A stretch of DNA of 64,000 bases from Synechococcus sp. RSCCF101 (GTDB lineage Bacteria > Cyanobacteriota > Cyanobacteriia > PCC-6307 > Cyanobiaceae), in NCBI RefSeq assembly GCF_008807075.1, contig NZ_CP035632.1:1860001-1924000 (forward strand), given 5' to 3'. Below, piece after piece: positions 45,874 through 54,548 of this stretch. The notes under the pieces are model-generated. The model was not told the origin of the DNA. It saw only the letters and a program-made list of their open reading frames with translations, and did no database searches. The stretch's first letter is position 1, and each line of letters starts with the position of its first letter. The translations under genes and the position numbers were made by a program.

Positions 45874-46140
45874 CAGCGGCCCCGCTTCCACGTCCACTAC
45901 ACGCCCACCTACGCCTCCTGGCTGAACCAGGTGGAGCGGTGGTTCGGCATCATCACCCAGCGGGCCATCAGGCGCGGCAGTTTCTCCAGCGTCAAGGAGC
46001 TGGTCGCCAAGATCAAGCAGTTCGTGGCGGCCTACAACAAGACCAAGGCCCCGTTCAACTGGACCGCCGCGGCCGATTCAATCCTGGAGAAGCTCCAGAG
46101 ACTTTGCTCGCAAATCTCCGGGACGGCCACTGGAATCTGG
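45874..46140 (+). pseudogene. IS630-family transposase, C-terminal fragment
   Basis: QRPRFHVHYTPTYASWLNQV then ERWFGIITQRAIRRGSFSSV, the IS630 block holding the catalytic Glu, followed by LVAKIKQFVAAYNKTKAPFN and ADSILEKLQRLCSQISGT. The N-terminal two thirds are missing at the IS-C5 junction. The frame runs on into flanking sequence. Confidence 0.85.
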
Positions 46141-46145
46141 GAGGA

Positions 46146-46194
46146 TTCGCCTGAGCCTGTGGTGAGACTGTCCGCTGGTCTACGCGCAACAGAC
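46146..46194. repeat. IS-J-type terminal remnant
   Basis: GATTCGCCTGAGCCTGTGG ... GTCCGCTGGTCTACGCGC ... CAACAGACTC, then CTAG, parallels the IS-J end at 29991-30045. It probably represents the opposite terminal repeat of that family. Confidence 0.6.
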
Positions 46195-46259
46195 TCCTAG
46201 CGTGAGATCACAGGACAATTATCACCTGGATCGCCCTGGTTTCCCAAGAGTCTCCCTAA

Positions 46260-46434
46260 GAGGCTGCTGAACAACTGCACGGCCTCTCGGATTCATGGCC
46301 GGAAAGCCGATGTTGATGGGGTCAAGAGAAGCAGGGAGGTCCCTGGCTCGTCTGGCTAATCCCAAAAGAACTGGTTTTCTGGTTGTCGGACCTGAGCACC
46401 GGACTGTCGGGCATCTGGGCTTTTCAGCAGCCTC
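46260..46434. mobile_element. 175-bp MITE related to IS-B
   Basis: Terminal inverted repeats GAGGCTGCTGAA (left) and TTTTCAGCAGCCTC (right) match IS-B, with a perfect 4-bp duplication CTAA at 46256-46259 and 46435-46438. There is no coding capacity. It has the form of a miniature element mobilised in trans by an IS-B-type transposase. Confidence 0.8.
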
Positions 46435-46498
46435 CTAACTGAAGAATGTGGACTTAATCTCGCATGAACCTGCTTGGAAAATGAGGAGACTTCTGACA

Positions 46499-48109
46499 CT
46501 AATCATTGTCTCTGATCCAGCCATATCCGAATCGAGGCACCGCCTGAGCACTGCCCGGCAGGGCCTCTAACCGGAAACCCTGCCATAGAACCACAAAGCT
46601 GATCCATCTCTCAATAGCGTGAGCAAGAGTACCATCCACCTGCCCGGTTTCTGTCTCAAAATCTTGCAAATGCAACCCAAGGTCCAGCAGTGGCCTTAGA
46701 GCTTGCACCCGTCCGGCGAACATGCTACCAGCGATAAACCGCTGCTGGAGCAACCATTGCCCTGAAAACTCGCTGCGCTGGCGCATGGTCAGCAGGTGCG
46801 GCCAGTTGGAATGCAACTCAACGCTAGTAGGTAGCAGCGTGCCGGGAGGGGCCAGCAGACCCAGATCCGGTTCCACCTCAAGCCTTGCTTGGAGGGTATC
46901 GATCACGTCGACGGCGAGCAGTGCGTTCGTCAGGTGCCGCCCCCAGTCCTCCCCGTGATCCAGATGAGGGGAATGCTTTGTGTGCAGCTTCACGAAAGCG
47001 GTGTGCCCTCGCTCCAGTGCAGCCGGTAGCAGCTGCAACAAGAAGGGGGCGATGTCGCGCCCGCGGTTGGCCACACCATAGAGCCGCACGCGCGGCAAAC
47101 CTAGGTCCTGCAGCAGCTCCTCGACTTCATCCAGCTGATCCAATGGTGTGCTCAGGTACAGATCCAGCTCAGACAACCCCTCCTGATTCCCTGCGGCGGG
47201 CAGGCCAGCCAGCAGGGCCTCCAACCGGTCCAGATAGAAGCCGTGCACCAGCACAGCCAGGTGTTCGGCTCTGCACTCACCCCAGCCTCGAAACTCGGGG
47301 TCCTCACGAGTGAGCGAGGGCGACACAGCAGCTGGATCTGGTGGGCCGACAGGGCTCCAGCGTTGATGGCCGCTCCAGCTCTCGATCCACACCGGTGCGT
47401 CCGGGCTGCCATCGTGCCGGAGCAGGCTCCAGGCGCTGGCCTGGGCCAGCCACTCCCGGTAGGCCTCGGCAGAAGCGCCCTTGAAGCAGGGCTCCATTGG
47501 CGTAGTCACAGCCTGGACCGCCGGAAGCCAAACCCCACCGCCGGTATCCATTCGGTGGTGGGCCGCCTTCAGATGCTGCAAATAGGGGAAGGGCCTCTCA
47601 GGCCCCGGCTGGGAGAGCCATTGCACCTGGCCATCAAAACCATGCTCCAGGGCGTCGGCAGCACCCCCCGGTTCTCCTCGCAGCACAAGCAGATTCGCTG
47701 CCGCGTGGCGCAACCGTTGCAGCCCGAAGACGGCATGACTGAGCCGATCGCAGCCCTGCAGCACCAGCAGGGGCCGGCCGAACAGGTGCAGGGCCCGCCG
47801 ATGGCGCCACCAGCCCCGCAGTTGAGTCACCAGCTCTCGTTCAGCCATTGGCGTCAGGGGAGCCTGCAACTGCAGCAGAGGCGCCGAAGGCAGAGGGCCC
47901 TCTCCAGGAGAGGCCGGTCCGATGAGCGCGCCGGTGCCGTTCACCCCGACCGGCACGATCCAGCCAACCAGGCCTGCAGCTGCGGCAGCAGCATCCAGAG
48001 CACCGGTGCGCCAGACAGCAAGCTCGTCCGGGGTCAGCCGACAGAGCCAGCGCGCACGGACGGTCGGGTGTGGCCTCACCAATGGATGCAGCCGAAGCGG
48101 CACTGTCAC
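46499..48109 (-). CDS. RgpF-like (rhamnan synthesis F) glycosyltransferase-type protein
   Basis: 536 aa from GTG 48109; the frame is open further upstream to 48250, so the start is uncertain. The C-terminal half (about 290-525) matches the rhamnan synthesis F domain: LAVLVHGFYLDRLEALLAGL, VRLYGVANRGRDIAPFLLQL, then FVKLHTKHSPHLDHGEDWGR and WPHLLTMRQRSEFSGQWLLQ. The N-terminal half has FKGASAEAYREWLAQASAWS, resembling WbsX-like partners often fused to RgpF. Likely builds or extends a rhamnose-containing or related surface polysaccharide. The start region almost abuts the divergent gene at 48111. High GC. Confidence 0.8.
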   Translation of the reverse strand: MTVPLRLHPLVRPHPTVRARWLCRLTPDELAVWRTGALDAAAAAAGLVGWIVPVGVNGTGALIGPASPGEGPLPSAPLLQLQAPLTPMAERELVTQLRGWWRHRRALHLFGRPLLVLQGCDRLSHAVFGLQRLRHAAANLLVLRGEPGGAADALEHGFDGQVQWLSQPGPERPFPYLQHLKAAHHRMDTGGGVWLPAVQAVTTPMEPCFKGASAEAYREWLAQASAWSLLRHDGSPDAPVWIESWSGHQRWSPVGPPDPAAVSPSLTREDPEFRGWGECRAEHLAVLVHGFYLDRLEALLAGLPAAGNQEGLSELDLYLSTPLDQLDEVEELLQDLGLPRVRLYGVANRGRDIAPFLLQLLPAALERGHTAFVKLHTKHSPHLDHGEDWGRHLTNALLAVDVIDTLQARLEVEPDLGLLAPPGTLLPTSVELHSNWPHLLTMRQRSEFSGQWLLQQRFIAGSMFAGRVQALRPLLDLGLHLQDFETETGQVDGTLAHAIERWISFVVLWQGFRLEALPGSAQAVPRFGYGWIRDND

Positions 48110-48110
48110 A

Positions 48111-48821
48111 ATGACGCCAACGGTCGCACTCTCAATGCCAATCAGCCTGGAGAGCCTGTCCATCCTGGATCTCGCTCTGATCGGCGCCGTGGCTCTGCTC
48201 AGCCTCATCAGCGGCGGGCTGGCGTTGCAGCTGCAACGCCTTAGCGGCACGGCGCCCGATCCTGAGGCAGGTGATCCTGGCGCGACGCAGGCCGATCAGG
48301 ACGAACACGCAGCCGTTGAGCTTGAGCGCAATGAGCTCAGAGCCCAGCTCACATCCTTACAAACCGTGGCGCAAGCAGCGCAGACCGAAGCCAAAGAGGC
48401 CCGCGAAGAAGCCGAACTCACGCTGCTTCAGCTCCACCAGGTCCAGGAAGAACTGGAGCAGGTGTTTCTGGCGAATCAGGGCAAGCAGAAGCAGGTGGAC
48501 GATCTCACAGCACAACTTGAGGCATCGAAAGCTGATGCAACCAAAGCCGCTGCCTCCATCAAGGATCAGGCCAGTTGGAACAACGAGCGTCAGTTACTGC
48601 AGCAGCAGCTGCAGGCCGCAGAGACGGCAACCAGGGATGCCCGCGAGGAAGCCGAGCTCACATTGCTTCAGCTGCACCAGGTCCAGGAGGAGCTGGAGCA
48701 TTACTTCTTGCTGGGCAGAGAACAAACAGCTCTGTTGTCAGCCCATGAACACCAGCAACGACGGGTCCGCCAGTTAATTAAAGCCGCACTGAAAGAGCGC
48801 GAAGCCTCAGCCGTTCATTGA
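48111..48821 (+). CDS. Membrane-anchored coiled-coil protein
   Basis: 236 aa from ATG 48111 (ATG 48135 also plausible; longer upstream starts lie inside the divergent gene). One membrane segment, LDLALIGAVALLSLISGGLA, near the N-terminus, then about 190 residues of coiled coil. A block is duplicated: EEAELTLLQLHQVQEELEQ about residue 115 and EEAELTLLQLHQVQEELEH about residue 195, followed by VFLAN and YFLLG. The QLHQVQEELE motif recurs in coiled-coil proteins of glycan loci as far as I recall; the function is unknown. It could be a scaffold for membrane-associated glycosyltransferases. The stop overlaps the next (minus-strand) gene by 7 bp. Confidence 0.7.
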   Translation: MTPTVALSMPISLESLSILDLALIGAVALLSLISGGLALQLQRLSGTAPDPEAGDPGATQADQDEHAAVELERNELRAQLTSLQTVAQAAQTEAKEAREEAELTLLQLHQVQEELEQVFLANQGKQKQVDDLTAQLEASKADATKAAASIKDQASWNNERQLLQQQLQAAETATRDAREEAELTLLQLHQVQEELEHYFLLGREQTALLSAHEHQQRRVRQLIKAALKEREASAVH

Positions 48822-50461
48822 GATTCGGCGGCTGAGGCCGCCAGACGCCTCCTCTCCAGAGCGTTCAGGTAGGCATCAAATCCAGCCAGGGCCATCCGGT
48901 GGGGCCGGAGCTCCGGGAAATCATTTCCCGGCTCAACCGGTTCATTCCGATTGGACGTCTTGGACGTCGCCAACTCCTGCAGGCGTGTCACAAAGACTTC
49001 GCAGCCGGGATGCTCCACCAGCGCATCGGTGAGCAGCTGCGCGGCACGATCGAACCCGTCTTCGGAGCTGCTCGCATCGCTCAGAGCCTGCTCCACATCG
49101 GCCAACACGGCCTGAACCCGGCCACGCTCGCCATACAGCTCCAGCATCGCGGCGGCGGCATCGCGCAGTGGGGCCTGTTCAGATGCCAGCAGGGGTTCCC
49201 ACAGGGCCACAGCGTCACTGAAACGTTCCAGGTCAACCAGCGCGCGGGCGCGGTTGTCGTCGATCCAGCCGCTCTGCAGACCGCCCGCCACGGCTGCCTC
49301 CAGCAGCCGCAGGGACAAGGCCGTGTCTCCCCGTTCGCGCAGGCCGATCGCTTCCTTGAGCAGCGGCAATTCAACGTCCGCGAGAGATTCTGGAGCAGGA
49401 TCCACAAGGTGCTGTGCCGGCTGCCCTTCGCTCTCCAGCACCTGATTCAGATCGCGCCAGAGCGACTCCAGCAACGCAGCCCGTTGACGCACGGCCATCT
49501 CGCTGGCCATGGCCCGCAGCACCTCATCGTCCCCATCGGCGGCGAGGCCCTCCCAGATCGCCAGCGCCTCCGCCTGCCGTTCCAGGATCACCAGTGCCCG
49601 AGCACGGTTGTCGTCCAGCCAGGGGCTCTGCATCCCCGCCGTCTGCGCTGCCTCCAGCAATTGCAGCGACAACTCCACCGCACCATCGCTGCGCAGCTGG
49701 ATCGCTTCTTCCAGCACCGCTCGCTCGAGATCCGCGAAACGGGAAGCCTCCGCAGCGTCAACACGCTCCAGCCGCTTCCCTGCCGCCGCGGCCAGTTGCT
49801 GCAGCTGCTCCCGCAGCACCTGCACGCGATCACGCTCCAGCAGGTCCAGCATGGACCGGGCGGCCTCCGCTGCCGCTCCATCACTCGAGGCACCCAACCT
49901 CTCCCAGATCGCGGCAGCCTCCTCACCGCGTCCCAGGGCAAGCAGGGCCCGCGCACGGTTGTCGTCCAGCCAGGGGCTGCGCTGCCCCTGCTCCAGGCAG
50001 CCCTCCAGCATCGCCAGCGACGCCTCCGCTTGACCGCTTTCGCGCAGGGCGATGGCGGCATCCAGAGCAGCTTTCAGCTCCCCGGTGAGCTCGCTGCTGT
50101 CCTGGTCTGCTGTGTCCTGGCGATGCTGCGCGGCCATCTGGGTGGCCATCGCCCGCAGACCCTCGTCGTCCCCATCGGCGGCGAGGGTCTCCCAGATCGC
50201 CAGCGCCTCCGCCCGCCGCTCCAGCATCAGCAGCGCCCGGGCACGGTTGTCGGCAATCCAGCCGCTCTGCATGCCCGCTTCCTCGGCGGCGTCCAGCAGC
50301 TCAAGTGAGGCCTCGGTCTGCTGCTCGTCCCGCAGACGGATCGCTTCCTTGAGCAGCGCCGTGAGGAGATCCTCCCGGGCCTCATCTCCGGCGAGATGCA
50401 CCGGTTCCATCCCAAGCCCCCGGCAGGTGTTCAGCAGGTAGGCCCTCAGGGTCTCCGACAT
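48815..50461 (-). CDS. TPR-like repeat protein with four long repeats
   Basis: 548 aa. Four related units, each with a WxxDNRARAL core at about residues 68, 164, 281 and 399 (GWIADNRARALL, PWLDDNRARALL, PWLDDNRARALV, GWIDDNRARALV) and a following EALAIWExLAADGDDE helix. Units 3 and 4 are about 117 residues apart. The pattern is TPR-like helical hairpins for protein-protein contact; no enzymatic motif is seen. Related repeats occur in the proteins at 62222-64000. Probably cytoplasmic, possibly organising the glycosyltransferases of the region. Divergent from the 1256-aa gene with a 98-bp gap that must hold both promoters. Confidence 0.7.
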   Translation of the reverse strand: MSETLRAYLLNTCRGLGMEPVHLAGDEAREDLLTALLKEAIRLRDEQQTEASLELLDAAEEAGMQSGWIADNRARALLMLERRAEALAIWETLAADGDDEGLRAMATQMAAQHRQDTADQDSSELTGELKAALDAAIALRESGQAEASLAMLEGCLEQGQRSPWLDDNRARALLALGRGEEAAAIWERLGASSDGAAAEAARSMLDLLERDRVQVLREQLQQLAAAAGKRLERVDAAEASRFADLERAVLEEAIQLRSDGAVELSLQLLEAAQTAGMQSPWLDDNRARALVILERQAEALAIWEGLAADGDDEVLRAMASEMAVRQRAALLESLWRDLNQVLESEGQPAQHLVDPAPESLADVELPLLKEAIGLRERGDTALSLRLLEAAVAGGLQSGWIDDNRARALVDLERFSDAVALWEPLLASEQAPLRDAAAAMLELYGERGRVQAVLADVEQALSDASSSEDGFDRAAQLLTDALVEHPGCEVFVTRLQELATSKTSNRNEPVEPGNDFPELRPHRMALAGFDAYLNALERRRLAASAAESQ

Positions 50462-50559
50462 GGCTGTGAACTGGATCCGCCTGAGGCTACGAGGCGTGCC
50501 AGGCCCTGCCGCACCAGGCAGGAGCTGGTGAGAAGATCGCTCCGTGCCGATGGCGATCG

Positions 50560-53500
50560 ATGGCGACCCAAGCGGGAACGGCAGATCAATGGCGGCAGCA
50601 ACTGGACCAGCAGCCCGGAGCAGCGGAGCCGCTGCAGCAGCTCGCGTCGGAGCTCGAACGACGCGAAGCCTGGGAGGAGCTCCAGCTGCTCATCCAGCGC
50701 CAGCGCCCCTTCTGCGACGGAGCGGAAGGCCTGGGAACCATGCTCGATTACTGGAGCGGTCGGGCCTGCCTTGAGCTGAAGCAGCCCGACCAGGCCGAGC
50801 CTCTGCTGCGCCGGGCGGCCCGCCAGGCGCCGGACTTTCCCTTCGCCCATCACCTCCTCGGCCGCGCCCTGGCATCGCGGGAAGCATGGGCTCCTGCAGC
50901 GGCGGCCCAGGAGCGCTGCACCCAGCTGCAGCCAGAGTTCGCCTACGGCTGGCTGGAGCTGGCCCGGGCCCGCGAGCAGCTCGGCGATGCCGCCGGCGCG
51001 ATCGACGCCTACACCGAAGCCGCCACGCGGCTTCCCGGCAACCGTTGGCTGCGGCGCCACCTCGATGCCCTCCAGGTGAGCTCCCAGGCCCGCAGCGGCC
51101 ACCACCAGGCGGCGGCGGAGGCCATCGTGCGGCTGCAGGCCTCCGGTGATGTGGGAGAAGCCACCCTCACGGGTTGGCTGGAGCTGGCCGTGACCCTGGC
51201 CTGCTGCGGTGACTGGGGCAATGTGCTTCGTCTGGCCGGAGCGATCCGGCAGGGTGCGGAACAGGCCGCCCGGCCCAGTCCGCTGAGCACCCGCGTGCCC
51301 CTGACCCTGTTGGGGCTGGCGGTGCTGCTGGCCCCGGGGGAAGCCCGGATGATCAACCCTGCCGGGCTGGCCGGGGCCCTTTCGGAAAGCCTATGGCTGC
51401 CCTTTTCCGGCGCGGAGCAGGGGCTCTGGGCCGGCGGCATCGACGCCCTCACCATGGCGGCCGTGCATCATCTGCCGGGCAATGGCTCAGCACCGACCGG
51501 CGAGACAGAGCCCGTGGAACCCGCCCGCTGGCCCCTGCTGCTGGCGCTGGCCGATGTGCTGGCCAATGTGTTTTCCAGGCCCGACCGCGCCTACGCCCTG
51601 CTCCAGATGGGCCGTGCCTCCCTGGTTCTGGACACGCCTCAGGACCAGGTGCTGCAGGAACGCCTCGGCCTGCTGGCCCTGGCCGAGGGACGGGATCTGG
51701 TGGCGCGCCATCACCTGGACACCATCCCCGAGCCCAATCGCTCCGATCGCGTGCGGGCGGCTCTGGCCCGCTGCGACCTCGGCCGAGCCGGGCTGCATCT
51801 GCCCCACGATCTGGCCTCGGCCCGGGGCGCCGCAAACCACTTGCTGCGACTGTTCAGACTCAGGCCACGCAGCAGTCGGGCCCGAGAGCAGCTCGACCAG
51901 TTGCTCTGGAAACTCAACACGCGCGTGCTCGACGACACCGGCCGCCTGGCCCAGCGCTCCGGCCCCATCAGCGCCGCCCAGAGCCTGCGCCGCGACGGCC
52001 TGGCCCTGCTGGCGGAACTGACGCGCTCCAGCCTCAATCCCCCGGGCCTGGCCCCGCTCCCGCCGCGCCGCCGCGCCAGCCGGCGCTGGCTGCTTCTGGC
52101 GAGCTCCTCCCTGCCCCAGTGCTTCCTCTATCGGGTGCAGCAAAAGCGCGAACAGCTGGAAGCCATGGACCGTGAGGTGCTGATCCTCGATGTGAGCGCT
52201 TGCGACACCTGGGGCGTGGCCTCAGCCCTGCTCTGGGCCGATCGCCTCGTGGTGTGCCGCCAGCCCGGCACCTACCCCGTGCTGCGGGCGATGGAGATGG
52301 CCCGCCGGCTGGGTATTGAGGTGCTGGTCGACATCGACGATCTGATCTTTGACGCGGAACATTTTCCGCCCCCCCTCGCCAGCTACGGGGGCACCATCTC
52401 CGCGGAGCTGCACCGGGGCCTGGCCATGGATGCGCCCCTGTTCTCCGCTCCGATGGAGCTGGCCGATGGCCTGATCGTGTCCACGCTCACCCTGGCCGAA
52501 CGCTGGCGACAACTGCATCCCGATGGGCGTCAGCCCATTCATGTGCTGCCCAACCTGGCGCCGCCGGTGCTGCGGCGAGACGCGTCGGAAATGGCACCGC
52601 GCATCACTCAGCGCCAGGCCGCCGTTCCCCTGCGCCTGCTCGTCTCCAGCGGGACGCTGGCCCACAAGCAGGTGTGGGTGGAGGAGCTGGCTCCAGCCCT
52701 GGAGGAGCTGCTGCAACGCCATGGCGACGTGCAGCTGGATCTGGTGGGCAGCGTGGAATGGCCCGAGCATCTGCACGGCGTGGACGCCTCCCGGATCCGC
52801 AGCGTTCCCTTCAGCGACTACCCCACCTATCTCCGCCACCTCAGCCGCGCCCACATCGGCCTGGCCCCACTGGAGCCGGGGATCGTGACCGATGCCAAGA
52901 GTGCGATCAAGTGGATGGAATACAGCCTCATGGGCCTGGCCTCCGTGGTGAGCCCCACGGCCACCTATCGAGGCGATCTGCGCGAGGGTGAGCATGTGCG
53001 TTTCGCGACGGGGCGGCAGGAGTGGGTGGCGGCGATCGAGAGCCTGATCGCCGATCCCCAGGCCCGCATCGATCTGGCACAGCGGGCCCATGCGCACGCC
53101 CTCACCCTGTTCGGACCGGAGGTGGGCCAGCGCTTCTGGCGCGAGCTGGATGGCCCCACCGGCTCTGAGCCCCCCCCGGCCCGGCGAAAGCTGCTGCTGA
53201 TCAACTGCTTCTTCGCACCTCAGTCCGTTGGCGGGGCTACGCGAGTGGCTCAGGACCGGGTGCGGCAGCTGCTGGCTCAGGGGGATCAGGCACCGGAGGT
53301 GACGGTGCTCTGTGTGGACCTCGACCCCTGGCAGGGCTCACCGGGGCCGCAGGGCATGCCCCTGGATGTGCACCACTGGCACGGGGCCCGGGTGGTGCGG
53401 CTCGGGGTGCCTGGCAAACCCTGGAACTGGCACCACGACGGCGAGGTGGAGCGCTTCTGCCGCGACTGGTTCGACCGGGAGGGTTTCGATGCCATCGAGG

Positions 53501-54330
53501 CCCACTCCATTCAGATCCTCACTGCGGCTCCCCTGCGTGTGGCTCTCGAGCAGGGCATTCCCTACACCGTGGTGCTGCACGACGGCTGGTGGCTGAGCGA
53601 ACGCCAGTTCCTCACCACTCCCGATGGACGCTCGGTGGATCCCGCCGATCCCCTCAGCGGCCTCAACCCCGACGCCAGTGAGGAGGAACGCCAGGCGGCC
53701 CTGCAGCGTCGCCGTGATCTCTTCGATCTGCTGGCCGGTGCCCAGGAGCGCCTGGCCGTGTCGGAACGGTTCGCCGAGCTGCACCGCCGCGCCGGTGTGG
53801 CCCATGTGGGGGTACGGGTGAACACCGTGCCGGAACCGGTTGCGGCCCGTGCGAACAAACGGCAACCAGCCGACCGATCCGGCCCCGTTCGCCTGTGCAT
53901 GATCGGAGGCATGTCGGTGCACAAGGGCTACCCCGTGTTCCGCGCCGCCGTGCAGCGCGCCGCCCTGGGGCAGGCCGCCGCCATCACCGTGGTGGACCAC
54001 CGCCTTGAGGAGGATGACCCGGGCTATGGCCTCAGCTGGGGGGGAACACCCGTGCGCTTCATCCCGCCTGTGGCCATGAATCGGATGGACGCCTTCTACG
54101 CGGGCCAGGATGTGCTGGTGGCTCCATCGATCTGGCCTGAGAGCTTCGGGCTGGTGACCCGTGAAGCCCTGGCCGCCGGCCTCTGGGTGATCGCCAGCGA
54201 TATCGGCGCCTTGGCCGAGCCGATTGAACACGGCACAAACGGGGATCGACTTCGACCCGGCAGCGTGGAGGAGCTCACATCAATACTAAAACGCCTGACA
54301 GTGAGTGCAACCACAAGCCCACCGTTATGA
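50560..54330 (+). CDS. Giant TPR plus tandem GT-B glycosyltransferase (1256 aa)
   Basis: Residues about 20-180 are TPR-like (DQAEPLLRRAARQAPDFPFA, YGWLELARAREQLGDAAGAI). A GT-B module of GT4 type spans about 505-870 (RRWLLLASSSLPQCFLYRVQ, RLLVSSGTLAHKQVWVEELA, IKWMEYSLMGLASVVSP). A second, more typical GT4 module spans about 876-1250 (RKLLLINCFFAPQSVGGATR, LCMIGGMSVHKGYPVFRAAV, then the EX7E motif ESFGLVTREA near 1193). Likely adds two successive sugars, or a sugar repeat, to a surface glycan. The first module lacks a clear EX7E and may be weakly active or non-catalytic. Very GC-rich, like the rest of 46-64 kb. Confidence 0.85.
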   Translation: MATQAGTADQWRQQLDQQPGAAEPLQQLASELERREAWEELQLLIQRQRPFCDGAEGLGTMLDYWSGRACLELKQPDQAEPLLRRAARQAPDFPFAHHLLGRALASREAWAPAAAAQERCTQLQPEFAYGWLELARAREQLGDAAGAIDAYTEAATRLPGNRWLRRHLDALQVSSQARSGHHQAAAEAIVRLQASGDVGEATLTGWLELAVTLACCGDWGNVLRLAGAIRQGAEQAARPSPLSTRVPLTLLGLAVLLAPGEARMINPAGLAGALSESLWLPFSGAEQGLWAGGIDALTMAAVHHLPGNGSAPTGETEPVEPARWPLLLALADVLANVFSRPDRAYALLQMGRASLVLDTPQDQVLQERLGLLALAEGRDLVARHHLDTIPEPNRSDRVRAALARCDLGRAGLHLPHDLASARGAANHLLRLFRLRPRSSRAREQLDQLLWKLNTRVLDDTGRLAQRSGPISAAQSLRRDGLALLAELTRSSLNPPGLAPLPPRRRASRRWLLLASSSLPQCFLYRVQQKREQLEAMDREVLILDVSACDTWGVASALLWADRLVVCRQPGTYPVLRAMEMARRLGIEVLVDIDDLIFDAEHFPPPLASYGGTISAELHRGLAMDAPLFSAPMELADGLIVSTLTLAERWRQLHPDGRQPIHVLPNLAPPVLRRDASEMAPRITQRQAAVPLRLLVSSGTLAHKQVWVEELAPALEELLQRHGDVQLDLVGSVEWPEHLHGVDASRIRSVPFSDYPTYLRHLSRAHIGLAPLEPGIVTDAKSAIKWMEYSLMGLASVVSPTATYRGDLREGEHVRFATGRQEWVAAIESLIADPQARIDLAQRAHAHALTLFGPEVGQRFWRELDGPTGSEPPPARRKLLLINCFFAPQSVGGATRVAQDRVRQLLAQGDQAPEVTVLCVDLDPWQGSPGPQGMPLDVHHWHGARVVRLGVPGKPWNWHHDGEVERFCRDWFDREGFDAIEAHSIQILTAAPLRVALEQGIPYTVVLHDGWWLSERQFLTTPDGRSVDPADPLSGLNPDASEEERQAALQRRRDLFDLLAGAQERLAVSERFAELHRRAGVAHVGVRVNTVPEPVAARANKRQPADRSGPVRLCMIGGMSVHKGYPVFRAAVQRAALGQAAAITVVDHRLEEDDPGYGLSWGGTPVRFIPPVAMNRMDAFYAGQDVLVAPSIWPESFGLVTREALAAGLWVIASDIGALAEPIEHGTNGDRLRPGSVEELTSILKRLTVSATTSPPL

Positions 54331-54548
54331 GCAATCGCCAGAGGAGCAGAAGAGCACGATGTCACTAGCTAACATCTTGAGCCCGCGCGCCTGACATCCC
54401 ATCGATGCACTAGCCGATGCAACTCAGTTGCATCAACCGCCAAATCACAAAGACGTTCAACATGGATCAGAAGCGTGGTAACGTTAGAATTAAATCACCG
54501 TGAGACATAACGCTGTGTGCTGCTGGTTGCAAGTCGCCTCAGGCAACT
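54331..54548. other. Intergenic region with a perfect palindrome
   Basis: A 218-bp gap before the sulfotransferase gene. It contains GATGCAACTCAGTTGCATC at 54416-54434 (9-bp arms, 1-bp centre), suited to binding a dimeric regulator. An AT-rich stretch follows (TTAGAATTAAATC, about 54485). No gene is seen. Confidence 0.5.

Noticed and set aside
48899-50308. 469-codon plus-strand frame over the TPR gene
   Set aside because: Antisense of a repeat protein; its own repeats simply mirror the TPR-like units.
53338-54231. 297-codon minus-strand frame inside the 1256-aa gene
   Set aside because: No family motifs; His/Gly/Gln-rich as expected for antisense of a GC-rich glycosyltransferase.
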